From Oscillospiraceae bacterium (GTDB lineage Bacteria; Bacillota; Clostridia; Oscillospirales; CAG-272), in contig SVSH01000001.1 in the NCBI GenBank assembly GCA_015064395.1, forward strand, positions 58,956-122,955: a DNA stretch of 64,000 bases, in the 5' to 3' direction. The position numbers and the translations under genes are program-made. Positions 24,666-34,026 of the stretch are shown here, piece by piece. Numbering within the stretch: position 1 is the first letter of the stretch; each line of letters begins with the position of its first letter. The notes beneath the pieces are model-generated. The model was given only the letters and a program-made list of their open reading frames with translations, made no database searches and was not told where the DNA came from.

Positions 24666-26225
24666 ATGAAAATGAGTAAGATCTTGTCCCTTGTTCTGGC
24701 GGTTCTGATGGTCGTTACCTGCTTGGTAGCGTGCACCCCCAAGACCCCCGACAACGGCGAGAACAACAACCCGAGCACCGGCAATGATCTCGCCGGTACT
24801 TATGACATCAAGGTTTGGGTCGCAGATGCGATCGTTGATCTGACCAAGACGCAGATCGCTAACTTCAATGCCACCAACACCATGGGCATCATCATCAACG
24901 CAAACGTTGAGTCTGTTGGTGAAGGCGACGCTGCTACTTCCATGACGCAGGACGTTGCTGCAGGCGCAGATATCTTCTGCTTCGCACAGGACCAGACCGC
25001 TCGTCTGATCCAGGCAGGCGCTCTCTCTCAGCTGGGCGTTGCTGCTACCGACCTGGTTAAGAAGAGCCACGATAAGGCTTCCGTTGCGGCTGTTACCGCA
25101 GGCGATGCTCTGTACGGCTATCCTCTGACCTCTGACAACGGCTACTTCATGTACTATGACAAGTCCGTCATCTCCGAGGACAAGGTTGGCTCTCTTGAGG
25201 CTATCCTGGCTGCTTGTGATGCTGCAGGCAAGAACATCTCCTTCGAGCTGGAGAACTCTTGGTACATCGTATCCTTCTTCTTCGCTACCGGCTGTCTGTC
25301 CGAGTGGAAGACCGACGACAACGGTAAGTTCATCGACGTTAACGATAACTTCAACTCCGAAGCAGGTAAGATCGCTGCTGAGGGTCTGAAGAAGGTCGTT
25401 ACCTCTCCCCGTTACGTAAACTCCAGCGCTACGGCTGACTTTGAGGCTGCTGTTCCTTCCGCTGTTGTCATTTCCGGTACCTGGAACTATGATAACGCAA
25501 AGGAACTGCTGGGCGACAACTTTGGTGTTGCCGAGCTGCCCTCCTTCGAGGTTAACGGCAAGTCCTACCACCTGGCTTCCTTCAACGGCTGCAAGCTGAT
25601 GGGTGTTAAGCCCCAGGCTGACGCTAAGCGTGCTGCTGCTCTGAATCAGCTGGCTCAGTACCTGACCGGTGAGACCTGCCAGCTGGAGCGCTTCAATGCT
25701 AAGGGTTGGGGTCCCTCCAACGTAGCTGCTCAGAAGGCTGAGGCAGTTATGGCTGCTCCTCACCTGCAGGCTCTGCTCGCTCAGAACAACTACTCTCGTC
25801 CCCAGGGCAACATCCACGGCTCTTGGTGGGATATTGCAAAGGTCATCGCTACCTCCATCAAGGAAGGTAAGACCATCGACGAGTCTCTTGCTAACTACCA
25901 GGCTTCCATGGAAGCTCTGTTCACCATGTCCGACGACGTTCTGAATGCTTGGACCGTTATCGGTAACATCAATGGCGACGGTTGGAGCGTTGACCTGCAC
26001 ATGACGAAGCAGGATGACGGCACTTGGAAGACCGACGAGGCTTATGAGCTGACTGATACCACTGAGTTTAAGGTTCGTCAGGGCAAGTCCTGGACTGTTG
26101 ACTACGGCCTGAATGGCGAGAAGGGTGGCGCTAACGTTACCGTTGCCGGCCTTGGCGTTGCTGCAGGCACTTACTACATCGTGTTCAATCCTGAGACCGG
26201 CATGATCTCGGTCGTTGCCGCTTGA
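24666..26225 (+). CDS. Sugar ABC transporter substrate-binding lipoprotein with C-terminal starch-binding-like domain
   Basis: MalE-type solute-binding protein, 519 residues. Signal peptide with lipobox LVAC, then the two-lobe binding fold (AGADIFCFAQDQTARL, YGYPLTSDNGYFMYYDKS, GTWNYDNAKELLGDNFGVAELP). About residues 425-519 form an additional domain (AWTVIGNINGDGWSVDLHM ... EFKVRQGKSWTVDYG ... GTYYIVFNPETG) resembling the SusE/SusF-type starch-binding modules; this is by eye. Codons are strongly biased to GCT, GTT, TCC and AAG compared with neighbours. The protein feeds the permeases downstream; malto- or galacto-oligosaccharides are the likely cargo. The start has AGGAGG upstream; ATG 24672 is an alternative. 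Confidence 0.9.
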   Translation: MKMSKILSLVLAVLMVVTCLVACTPKTPDNGENNNPSTGNDLAGTYDIKVWVADAIVDLTKTQIANFNATNTMGIIINANVESVGEGDAATSMTQDVAAGADIFCFAQDQTARLIQAGALSQLGVAATDLVKKSHDKASVAAVTAGDALYGYPLTSDNGYFMYYDKSVISEDKVGSLEAILAACDAAGKNISFELENSWYIVSFFFATGCLSEWKTDDNGKFIDVNDNFNSEAGKIAAEGLKKVVTSPRYVNSSATADFEAAVPSAVVISGTWNYDNAKELLGDNFGVAELPSFEVNGKSYHLASFNGCKLMGVKPQADAKRAAALNQLAQYLTGETCQLERFNAKGWGPSNVAAQKAEAVMAAPHLQALLAQNNYSRPQGNIHGSWWDIAKVIATSIKEGKTIDESLANYQASMEALFTMSDDVLNAWTVIGNINGDGWSVDLHMTKQDDGTWKTDEAYELTDTTEFKVRQGKSWTVDYGLNGEKGGANVTVAGLGVAAGTYYIVFNPETGMISVVAA

Positions 26226-26258
26226 TTTTCACACGCTGTAAAGTAAATCATTAAACCT

Positions 26259-26292
26259 AAGGGTCGGAGTTCGTTTGGCTTCGACCCTTTTT
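26259..26292 (+). terminator. Attenuating hairpin between binding protein and permease genes
   Basis: AAGGGTCG/CGACCCTT with extended pairing and a T5 run, 17 bp before the permease start. Such a partial terminator would lower permease expression relative to the binding protein. Confidence 0.8.
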
Positions 26293-26308
26293 CAAAAGAG
26301 GGATATAC

Positions 26309-27841
26309 ATGAAAAGATACAGTGATCTCGAGTACTTAAAATTGCCGAAATGGCGCCGGTTCCTGTATACGTTGCTGTGCCTCATCGTTGGCATTCCCAG
26401 CGGCATCTGGAATGGTATCAAAAAGATCGGCAACGCGTTTGTCAAATTTGGCAAGCGCATCGCATTTGAATTTAAGGATATTTACCTCACCTTCAAAAAC
26501 GGTGACTGGAAGACACGCACCTCTTTCTTCATTATGGGCTTTGGAAGCCTTGCTCGCGGACAGATCATGCGCGGTCTCCTGTTTTTGCTGATGGAGATCG
26601 TTTTCATCGGCTATATGGCCTTGGCCGGTGTCAAATGGGTGTCTCAACTGCCCCAGCTGGGCGTTCAGGGTCCTGTCAAGGAATACGACCCCATTTTTGA
26701 CCAATATACGACGGCTTATCACGATAACTCCTTTAAGATCCTGCTCTATGGCGTGCTGACTATCTTCTTCGCCATCGCTGTGATCTATACCTGGAGGATC
26801 AACGTCAAGCAGAATCAGATCGCAGAGAAGATCCTGGCGTCCGGTAAGAAGCTGAAGTCGGGCAAGGACGACCTGCGCAGCCTGGTGGACGATCAGTTCC
26901 ACAAGACGCTGCTGTCGCTGCCGCTGTTCGGTATCGTAGTCTTTACCGTCATGCCCATCATCTTCATGATCCTGGTTGCATTCACCAACTACGACTCCAT
27001 CAACGACGGTTACATCAACAACCTGTTCGATTGGGTCGGCTGGGATAACTGGAATACCATGCTCTCCTGGGGCGAGGGTAACGTCAGATACGGTGCGACC
27101 ATGGGTGAGATCTTGACCTGGACCTTGATCTGGGCCTTCTTCGCCACCTTCTCCAACTACTTCCTGGGTATGGGCGTGGCTATGGTCATCAACAAGAAGG
27201 GCATCAAGTTCAAGAAGTTCTGGCGTACCTGCTTGGTTCTGACCATTGCAATTCCCCAGTTTATTTCGCTCTTGTACGTGTCTAAAATGTTCGCACCCAA
27301 CGGCCTGATCAACGGTTTCCTTCTAGATATGAAGTGGATCGAGCAGCCCTTGCCGTTCTGGACAAATGCGACATGGGCGAGAATTACGGTCATTATCATC
27401 AACATCTGGATCGGTATTCCTCACCTGATGCTGATGGCGACCGGTATTCTTATGAATATTCCCGCCGACCTGTACGAGTCCGCCAAGGTGGACGGCGCAG
27501 GCGTTTGGAAGCAATACACCAAGATCACGCTGCCGTATATGCTGTTTGTCACCGGTCCTTACCTGTTGACCAGCTTCATCGGCAACATGAACAACTTTAA
27601 CGTCATTTACCTCTTGACCGGCGGCGGTCCCTCCAACCTGGATGCAGCCGGCGTTCTCGGCGCTCCCGGTGAAACGGACCTGCTGATCACTTGGCTCTTC
27701 AAGATGGTTACCACCTCCGAGCCCGCAGCCTATAACCTGGCGTCCGTTATCGGTATTATCGTATTCGTTGTGGTTGCAGCCATCTCCCTGATCGTCTACA
27801 ACGTAATGCCTTCTACCAGAAATGAGGAGGATTTCCAATGA
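26309..27841 (+). CDS. Sugar ABC transporter permease, MalF-like
   Basis: First of two inner-membrane permeases, 510 residues. The first ~200 residues hold an amphipathic basic start (KLPKWRRFLYTLLCL), two early hydrophobic segments and a soluble part; the transport core follows with the EAA loop ESAKVDGAGVWKQYTKITLP that contacts the ATPase. The N-terminal extension is longer than in most MalF/UgpA-type proteins but occurs in Firmicutes maltodextrin permeases. It overlaps the second permease by four bases. Substrate specificity cannot be read from sequence alone. Confidence 0.92.
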   Translation: MKRYSDLEYLKLPKWRRFLYTLLCLIVGIPSGIWNGIKKIGNAFVKFGKRIAFEFKDIYLTFKNGDWKTRTSFFIMGFGSLARGQIMRGLLFLLMEIVFIGYMALAGVKWVSQLPQLGVQGPVKEYDPIFDQYTTAYHDNSFKILLYGVLTIFFAIAVIYTWRINVKQNQIAEKILASGKKLKSGKDDLRSLVDDQFHKTLLSLPLFGIVVFTVMPIIFMILVAFTNYDSINDGYINNLFDWVGWDNWNTMLSWGEGNVRYGATMGEILTWTLIWAFFATFSNYFLGMGVAMVINKKGIKFKKFWRTCLVLTIAIPQFISLLYVSKMFAPNGLINGFLLDMKWIEQPLPFWTNATWARITVIIINIWIGIPHLMLMATGILMNIPADLYESAKVDGAGVWKQYTKITLPYMLFVTGPYLLTSFIGNMNNFNVIYLLTGGGPSNLDAAGVLGAPGETDLLITWLFKMVTTSEPAAYNLASVIGIIVFVVVAAISLIVYNVMPSTRNEEDFQ

Positions 27842-28737
27842 GTAAGAAAAATCAAATGCCTACCCTGCCTCCTCAGGCGAAGCGTCACCTGGGTATCAAG
27901 GCTGTCAATACCATCAGCAATGTCTTCATTTACATTCTGCTGGTGTTCATTACCATCATCTGGCTCGTTCCGTTCGTATGTATCGTTCTGCAATCCTTCA
28001 ACGTAGAAGATACCTGTATGGTCGGTTACGTCATCCCAAAGGACTGGGGTCTGGATAACTACAAGGCGTTGTTTGCAGAGGGTAGCCCCTTTTTGAAGTG
28101 GTATCTCAACACCTTTATCATCGCGTTGTGCACGGCAGTCGGTCAGACCGTGATTCAGCTGTGCATGAGCTACACGCTGTCCCGCTTCCGCTTTAAGATG
28201 CGCAAGCCCTTGATGAAGTTCATGCTGATCCTGGGTATGTTCCCCGGTATGCTGGGTATGATCATCCTCTACAACGTGCTGGCGGATATGGGTCTGACGC
28301 AAGCGAACGCCGTTCCCGGCCTGATCCTGGTGAATATCGCCTCTGCCGGTATGGGATATTACGTGTCCAAGGGCTTCTTCGACACCATTCCGAAATCGTT
28401 GGACGAGGCAGCCCGCATCGACGGCGCGACTCGTATGCAGATTCTGTACCGTGTGATCCTGCCGTTGGCAAAGCCCATCGTCATCTATACGGTTCTGTCT
28501 GCTTTCATGGGACCTTGGGGTGACTTTGTGTTCGCTCGTTACATCTCCATGAACAACATTAATGGTATGAACGTTGCAGTCGGCTTGAACAGCTGGCTGA
28601 CAGCGGATGCGATTGCCTACAAATATACCCAGTTCTGTGCCGGCGGCGTGCTGGTTGCTCTGCCTGTTACTCTGCTGTTCCTGTTCCTGCAGAAGTACTA
28701 CGTCGAGGGCGTTACCGGCGGTGCCGTTAAGGGTTAA
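27838..28737 (+). CDS. Sugar ABC transporter permease, MalG-like
   Basis: Second permease, 299 residues with six hydrophobic segments. The EAA loop is LDEAARIDGATRMQILYRVI followed by LPLAKP, the standard MalG/UgpE arrangement. The ATGA overlap with the MalF-like gene fixes the start and implies one-to-one synthesis. The ATPase gene follows 20 bp later, which is unusual for this class since many Firmicutes use an unlinked shared ATPase; here the system is complete. Confidence 0.94.
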   Translation: MSKKNQMPTLPPQAKRHLGIKAVNTISNVFIYILLVFITIIWLVPFVCIVLQSFNVEDTCMVGYVIPKDWGLDNYKALFAEGSPFLKWYLNTFIIALCTAVGQTVIQLCMSYTLSRFRFKMRKPLMKFMLILGMFPGMLGMIILYNVLADMGLTQANAVPGLILVNIASAGMGYYVSKGFFDTIPKSLDEAARIDGATRMQILYRVILPLAKPIVIYTVLSAFMGPWGDFVFARYISMNNINGMNVAVGLNSWLTADAIAYKYTQFCAGGVLVALPVTLLFLFLQKYYVEGVTGGAVKG

Positions 28738-28757
28738 TTGATAAGGAGTGAGAGAAT

Positions 28758-29882
28758 ATGGCAAGTGTAAAATTGACTAATGTCAAGAAAGTTTATGATA
28801 ATAGCGTGGTAGCCGTTCAGGAGTTTAACCTGGACATTGCCGACAAGGAATTCATCGTTTTTGTCGGTCCCTCCGGATGCGGTAAGTCCACCACGTTGCG
28901 TATGATCGCAGGCCTGGAGGATATTTCCGGCGGTACGGTCGAGATCGACGGTGTGGTCGTTAATGACCTGCAGCCCAAGGACCGTGACATCGCCATGGTC
29001 TTCCAGAACTATGCGCTGTATCCCCACATGACGGTATACGATAACATCGCATTCTCCCTGCGTATCAAGAAGGTTCCCGAGGACGAGGTATATCAGCGTG
29101 TTCTGAAGGCTGCCGAGATCCTGGGCATTACCGAGTATCTGCTGCGTAAGCCCCGTGCTCTTTCGGGCGGTCAGAGACAGAGAGTTGCCATCGGCCGTGC
29201 GATGGTCCGCGACAGTAAGGTCTTCTTGATGGACGAACCGCTGTCCAACCTGGACGCGAAGCTGCGTAACCAGATGAGAGCCGAGATCATTCTGCTGCGT
29301 CAGAAGATCGACACGACCTTTATCTACGTTACCCACGACCAGACCGAGGCTATGACGCTGGGCGACCGTATCGTCATCATGAAGGACGGCTTCATTCAGC
29401 AGGTCGGCACCCCCACGGAGGTGTTCGATATGCCCGCGAACCTGTTTGTTGCAGAATTCATTGGCGCGCCCAAGATGAACACCTTTAAGACCGATCTGTG
29501 CTGCGAGGGCGGAAAGTACTTCGTCAAGCCTTACGGCGCAACCATCGAGGTGACCGGCAAGAAGGCCGCTATGCTGGCTGACAAAGGCGTTCGCTCGGGT
29601 GAGATCATTCTGGGCGTCCGTCCCGAACACTTCAAGCTGACCGACGAAAACGATCCCTCCGCGATTGCATGTAAGATCACGGTCAATGAGATGATGGGTA
29701 GCGAGCTGCATCTGCACGCGCTGACCGAGAACGGCGAAAAGCTGATCGTCCGTATCCCTACTGTTTCGCTGGATGACGACGTTCGTCACAGCATGGTTTA
29801 CGGCAAGACCATTTACGTTACCTTCGAGGGTAAGGTCATGCACTTCTTCGATAAGGAAACCGAGAAGAATCTGCTCGTCTGA
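28758..29882 (+). CDS. Sugar ABC transporter ATP-binding protein (UgpC/MsmX/MalK type)
   Basis: 374-residue ATPase of the carbohydrate uptake 1 family. Walker A GPSGCGKST, Q-loop region FQNYALYPHMTV, signature LSGGQRQRV, Walker B VFLMDEPLSNLDAK and H-loop VTHDQTEAM are all present. The C-terminal ~130 residues are the TOBE/regulatory domain (ILGVRPEHFKLTD). It completes the transporter begun at 24666. MsmX-type ATPases often energise several sugar importers, so it might also serve the orphan binding protein at 56092 (inference). Confidence 0.95.
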   Translation: MASVKLTNVKKVYDNSVVAVQEFNLDIADKEFIVFVGPSGCGKSTTLRMIAGLEDISGGTVEIDGVVVNDLQPKDRDIAMVFQNYALYPHMTVYDNIAFSLRIKKVPEDEVYQRVLKAAEILGITEYLLRKPRALSGGQRQRVAIGRAMVRDSKVFLMDEPLSNLDAKLRNQMRAEIILLRQKIDTTFIYVTHDQTEAMTLGDRIVIMKDGFIQQVGTPTEVFDMPANLFVAEFIGAPKMNTFKTDLCCEGGKYFVKPYGATIEVTGKKAAMLADKGVRSGEIILGVRPEHFKLTDENDPSAIACKITVNEMMGSELHLHALTENGEKLIVRIPTVSLDDDVRHSMVYGKTIYVTFEGKVMHFFDKETEKNLLV

Positions 29883-29899
29883 TCGAAGCGCTTAATTCC

Positions 29900-29939
29900 A
29901 ACAGCCATAGCACGAGTTTTTGTGCTATGGCTGTTTTTT
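29900..29939 (+). terminator. Terminator of the ABC transporter operon
   Basis: ACAGCCATAGCAC/GTGCTATGGCTGT, 13-bp perfect stem, 8-base loop, followed by six T. Confidence 0.92.
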
Positions 29940-29972
29940 GTCAGAAAAATTCTTGTCTGTGATAGCAAATAC

Positions 29973-30001
29973 TGGACATCGCGCACTTCTTGTGATATAA
30001 T
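29973..30001 (+). promoter_or_regulatory. Promoter of the beta-helix membrane protein gene
   Basis: TGGACA (29973-29978) and TATAAT (29996-30001), 17-bp spacer, with AAAAGGAG shortly before the ATG at 30049. Confidence 0.7.
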
Positions 30002-30048
30002 AGGAGAGAAAAAGGAAAAGGCGAATGTGAGCCAAAAGGAGAGTATAT

Positions 30049-33000
30049 ATGAAGCGTACAATATGGAATATCATACTATTCTTACTGGTGGCGAGCCTGC
30101 TTTGCTTTGGTGCGTCGGCTGCCTGGCAGGCGGACGTTGTTGTGAACAACTGCGAGGCGGCTTCGAATTGGGACGGTCACGGTCTCTCTTTGCGAACCAA
30201 TCAGACAGACGCCAGGGAAGGACAGGCATGCCTTGAATTTACGGTCGATCGCGATTTTTGGATCAACACCGCCCCTATGACACCGGTGGACGCGACCGGC
30301 GCGAATGCATTGGCACTGGAGCTGTACGTTTCCTCCGCACAGGATTTTTATGCCTCCAGCGTAATGTGCCTTGAGCTGACCTCCTCGGGGCAACACGACG
30401 TTGAGGAAAGTGCGTGGGAGCTTACGCGCTTCGAACTTGAGGATGGCTGGAATAGCCTTGTGCTCCCGCTTTCCGAGACCGATGGCGGCTGTGACCTCTC
30501 AAGAGTAAACCATATTCGCTTTTACTCACTGGGCACAGCGCCGGAACAGCCGCTGACGCTTCGCTTGGATCATATCCGCTTGACCTATGTCAGCGGTGAG
30601 CTTGACACGGGGGATCACGTCATCGGTCAGCAGGATGGCGCGACAGCGACGCCTGTCATGAAGGACGTTGCCCTCAACACGCCGTATGATCCCTGGTCGG
30701 AGCCCTCGCAGGACCAAGACACGACAACGGATGCCAATAAGGCACCGACCATGGCCATCGTGGGAGGCATCCTTGCCGGCGTGGCACTGATCGCCGCGGT
30801 CGTATTGCTGATTATGACCAAGAATAAAAAGATTCGCATGATCGCGTGTAGTGGGTGCGCGGCTTTTCTTGCTGTGGGCGTGTTGCTTGTTTTGCTTGCG
30901 CCGAGCGCACCGACAGTCAACGGCGATACGCCAATCCATCCGTTCTTCACCACCGATCAGACCGGGCATCCCGAGCTTGGTGCAGACGAGGTGGACGTAG
31001 AGTCGCTTTTGACGGTTGCTCCCGATTATTCGTATATCAATGACTATAAGATCCGATATCAAAGCTCTCCCGCGATCGCGGATCTCTCCTCGCTTCCGCA
31101 CCTGATGATGCAGGAGAACGAAACGGTGCAAAGCGGCCTTTCGCTGTATCTGCCCAGCGGAAACCAGCCTGAATTTCTGCATCTGAGGGGGAAGGATTGC
31201 CGGGTGTTCCAACGCTGGGACGAGACCGACGCCTTCTTCATTGCCGCAGACGAGGCAACGCGGGCTGCTTATGGCGAGTGGGATATCGTGCTGAATATGG
31301 TGGTTTACGTCACCGAGGAGGCCAAGCTGACCTTCGAATACGTCGATCAAGCAGGGCAGGAGCAAAGTCTTGTCGCCGAATGTGACAGAACGCGCGAGTG
31401 GATGATGCTCAGTGTCGTGTTGCCTGATATAGCTCTTGAGGGTGCTCTTGACGGAAATGATATCTCCGTGACCTGTAAGCGGGCGGAAATGATCCGCATA
31501 CACGCGATCTATCTTGACGAGGTGACTGAGGACGCACAGCCCCAGACCGGACTCATTCATACGACCTTTGAAACCGACTCGTACATCGTTGCCGATGCCA
31601 ACGTTCTTGCCTTTGGTGCGACGGGCAATGGTTATACGGATGATACCAAAGCCTTTCAGAAAGCGATCGATCACGTGGCGTCCCTGGGGGGAGGCACCGT
31701 GTTTGTGCCGGCAGGCTATTATTGTCTGACCGAAACGCTGACCTTGCCCAACAGCGTAGGCCTTGTGGGTGAATTGGAAAAGGGAAGTGCGCGTGGCAGT
31801 GTTCTTTGTATCTACGGTGGTAAGGGCAGCGTAGATTCGGCCGCAGCCGCGGTGCTTATGAATCATCAGAGTGCGGTGATCAATCTCGCCTTTTGGTATC
31901 CCGAGCAAACCTTTGTCAACGGTCGGGCCATTCCGTATCCGCCCACCTTGGTACAAAACGGTTCTGAAAGTGTGACCATTCGCAACGTCACGCTGGTCAA
32001 TTCGTACATCGGCATCGACTTTGCCAAAAACGCAAACAATTCCTTGCAGTACGTGCGCGACGTTTACGGCACTTGTCTTGAGACGGGCTATATCAACAAC
32101 AACAGCTTTGATATCGGACGAATCGAAAACGTGACCTTTACACCCGACGTTTGGCTGTCCTCCGGCTTGCCCGGAACGCCCAACGCGCAGCTGCTTCGTA
32201 CTTATATGATCCGCAATGCCACAGGTATGATTCTGCAACGCATTGACTGGACCTATCTTGCGGATATCACAATCGAGGGGTACCATAAGGGTATCCTGTG
32301 TACTGCGGGCGAGCAGGGAACTTCCAACGGGCATATGTATCGTGTTAACCTGCTAGACTGCTATTACGGCCTGTATGCTGACTGTCTGAGTTGGATGCTG
32401 GCCACCGACTGTACCTGGCGTGCGACGGGGGGCAACGGTGCGATAGCGCTGTACATTGAAGAGGGGTGTGTCGGCAAAGTATCACTGTCGAATTGCGAAT
32501 TGAGCACCGGTGGCGCTAACGCCCTGCTCAACTACGGCAAATGTGAGATCGCGCTGATGGATTGCGATCTCTCCTGTGCGAGTGAGTCTACCTACGTTCC
32601 CGTACGGGGCATGAGTGATACGCTGATCAATACGGCTCTCTCGGGCAACGCCTCGGGCGCGCACGTGCTGATCGATGAAGATGTGCCGACACTGCCGGGG
32701 AATGTGGATTACAACAAAACGGTTGTGACCAAGCCCGCGTCGGATGCGTTTATTGATCTGTCACGGGAACCCTACTGTGCAAAGGCAGGGGAGGATATCA
32801 CCGAGCGGCTTCAGGATGCGATCGACGCGATGAAGGACACCGGCGGTACCGTCTACATTCCTGCAGGGCAGTACCGCTTGAGCGACTACATCGAGGTTCA
32901 TGCGGGAATCGAGGTGCGGGGTGCGGTCGCGTGGCCGCAAAACATGAATGTGACCTCATTCTTGACCAAGGTCGGCGAAAACGATCCCGACGGACAGGCG

Positions 33001-33912
33001 CTCTTTACCTTATATGACGGTGCGGGATTGCGTGGCCTTGCCGTGATCTACGAGGAACAGCACACGACCATCAAGCCCTACTCCTATACCGTGCGCGGTG
33101 ATGGCGAGGGCATCTATCTGGTGGCAGTCAGTCTGCCGACCTCCTGGCGCGGCGTCGATTTTGCGACCAACCGCTGTGACGATCACTACATCGAGTATTT
33201 GTGGATGGCGCCGGTAGATATCGGTATCATCGTGGGTAGCGGCAGTGAGGACGGTATCATCCGAGATTGCCATTTCACGCCCAATACCTGGTGCCTGCGT
33301 GGTGACGTGAACTGGTGGGACAAGGTATATAATGTAATTATGGAGCGCTCGCGTCCCTACGTCATCGGAGAGAGCAAAAATCAGATCCTGTACCACAATT
33401 TCGTTTATGGCGCACGCGAGGGACTCTCGGTCCTGGACGGCGCACAGAACGTCAATCTCTTGTGCCATGGCGTCGACAGTGGCTATACCTCGGCTCATTT
33501 TTCGGGCGATTGTAGTGTGGTCATGGTGGACAGCCAGCTGGTCAACCTACATAAAAACAATCCGAGTGCTGATATGCATTATCTTGTTACGGCCGATGAT
33601 TTCACGGGTGAGTTGACTATGATCAATTCCTCCTTCTGGGGCTCGACCCAGGGCGCATGGAGGTTTAACGGCTCTGGCAGCGTTGTCATGTACGGTGTCC
33701 AAATGCACAGTGCAGGACCTTTGATGTGCGAACTGAAGGGAGGAGAGCTGGCACTGTACGGTATGCTGGAGTCCTCTCGCGCCAAGGACTTTTTCGTGGG
33801 TGAGAATGCTCAGTCGCTGATCCTTTCGGGTAACGTGTTCCCCGGAGGATTGCAGATCGACAAGGCAGAGGGCACCGAGGCCGATATCTCGGGCGAGGAC
33901 GTAGGCGATTGA
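30049..33912 (+). CDS. Large surface protein with two pectate-lyase-superfamily domains and internal membrane segments
   Basis: 1287 residues. Signal peptide (LLCFGASAA); an N-terminal beta-sandwich module (about 25-185, VVVNNCEAASNWDG to RLDHIRLTYV) like the second module of the protein at 8853; two hydrophobic segments at about 236-258 and 263-287 with a short basic loop; a further beta domain; then two right-handed beta-helix domains starting near 522 (FGATGNGYTDDTKAFQKAID, GGGTVFVPAGYY) and near 899 (ITERLQDAIDAM, GGTVYIPAGQYRLSD). These starts are the Pectate_lyase_3 signature. Catalytic residues were not identified; a pectin-related lyase or hydrolase, or a binding scaffold, is inferred. 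The internal membrane pair would put both ends outside. Confidence 0.75.
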   Translation: MKRTIWNIILFLLVASLLCFGASAAWQADVVVNNCEAASNWDGHGLSLRTNQTDAREGQACLEFTVDRDFWINTAPMTPVDATGANALALELYVSSAQDFYASSVMCLELTSSGQHDVEESAWELTRFELEDGWNSLVLPLSETDGGCDLSRVNHIRFYSLGTAPEQPLTLRLDHIRLTYVSGELDTGDHVIGQQDGATATPVMKDVALNTPYDPWSEPSQDQDTTTDANKAPTMAIVGGILAGVALIAAVVLLIMTKNKKIRMIACSGCAAFLAVGVLLVLLAPSAPTVNGDTPIHPFFTTDQTGHPELGADEVDVESLLTVAPDYSYINDYKIRYQSSPAIADLSSLPHLMMQENETVQSGLSLYLPSGNQPEFLHLRGKDCRVFQRWDETDAFFIAADEATRAAYGEWDIVLNMVVYVTEEAKLTFEYVDQAGQEQSLVAECDRTREWMMLSVVLPDIALEGALDGNDISVTCKRAEMIRIHAIYLDEVTEDAQPQTGLIHTTFETDSYIVADANVLAFGATGNGYTDDTKAFQKAIDHVASLGGGTVFVPAGYYCLTETLTLPNSVGLVGELEKGSARGSVLCIYGGKGSVDSAAAAVLMNHQSAVINLAFWYPEQTFVNGRAIPYPPTLVQNGSESVTIRNVTLVNSYIGIDFAKNANNSLQYVRDVYGTCLETGYINNNSFDIGRIENVTFTPDVWLSSGLPGTPNAQLLRTYMIRNATGMILQRIDWTYLADITIEGYHKGILCTAGEQGTSNGHMYRVNLLDCYYGLYADCLSWMLATDCTWRATGGNGAIALYIEEGCVGKVSLSNCELSTGGANALLNYGKCEIALMDCDLSCASESTYVPVRGMSDTLINTALSGNASGAHVLIDEDVPTLPGNVDYNKTVVTKPASDAFIDLSREPYCAKAGEDITERLQDAIDAMKDTGGTVYIPAGQYRLSDYIEVHAGIEVRGAVAWPQNMNVTSFLTKVGENDPDGQALFTLYDGAGLRGLAVIYEEQHTTIKPYSYTVRGDGEGIYLVAVSLPTSWRGVDFATNRCDDHYIEYLWMAPVDIGIIVGSGSEDGIIRDCHFTPNTWCLRGDVNWWDKVYNVIMERSRPYVIGESKNQILYHNFVYGAREGLSVLDGAQNVNLLCHGVDSGYTSAHFSGDCSVVMVDSQLVNLHKNNPSADMHYLVTADDFTGELTMINSSFWGSTQGAWRFNGSGSVVMYGVQMHSAGPLMCELKGGELALYGMLESSRAKDFFVGENAQSLILSGNVFPGGLQIDKAEGTEADISGEDVGD

Positions 33913-34026
33913 GCCTTGCGCCCACGTTCGACAAAAAAAGGGAACATTCCCCCGTCTTCGTCATAAGATGATAATGCGGGGGCGCCGGTGAGCCTCCCGC
34001 CAAATCGATGAAACGGAGGAGCTCTC

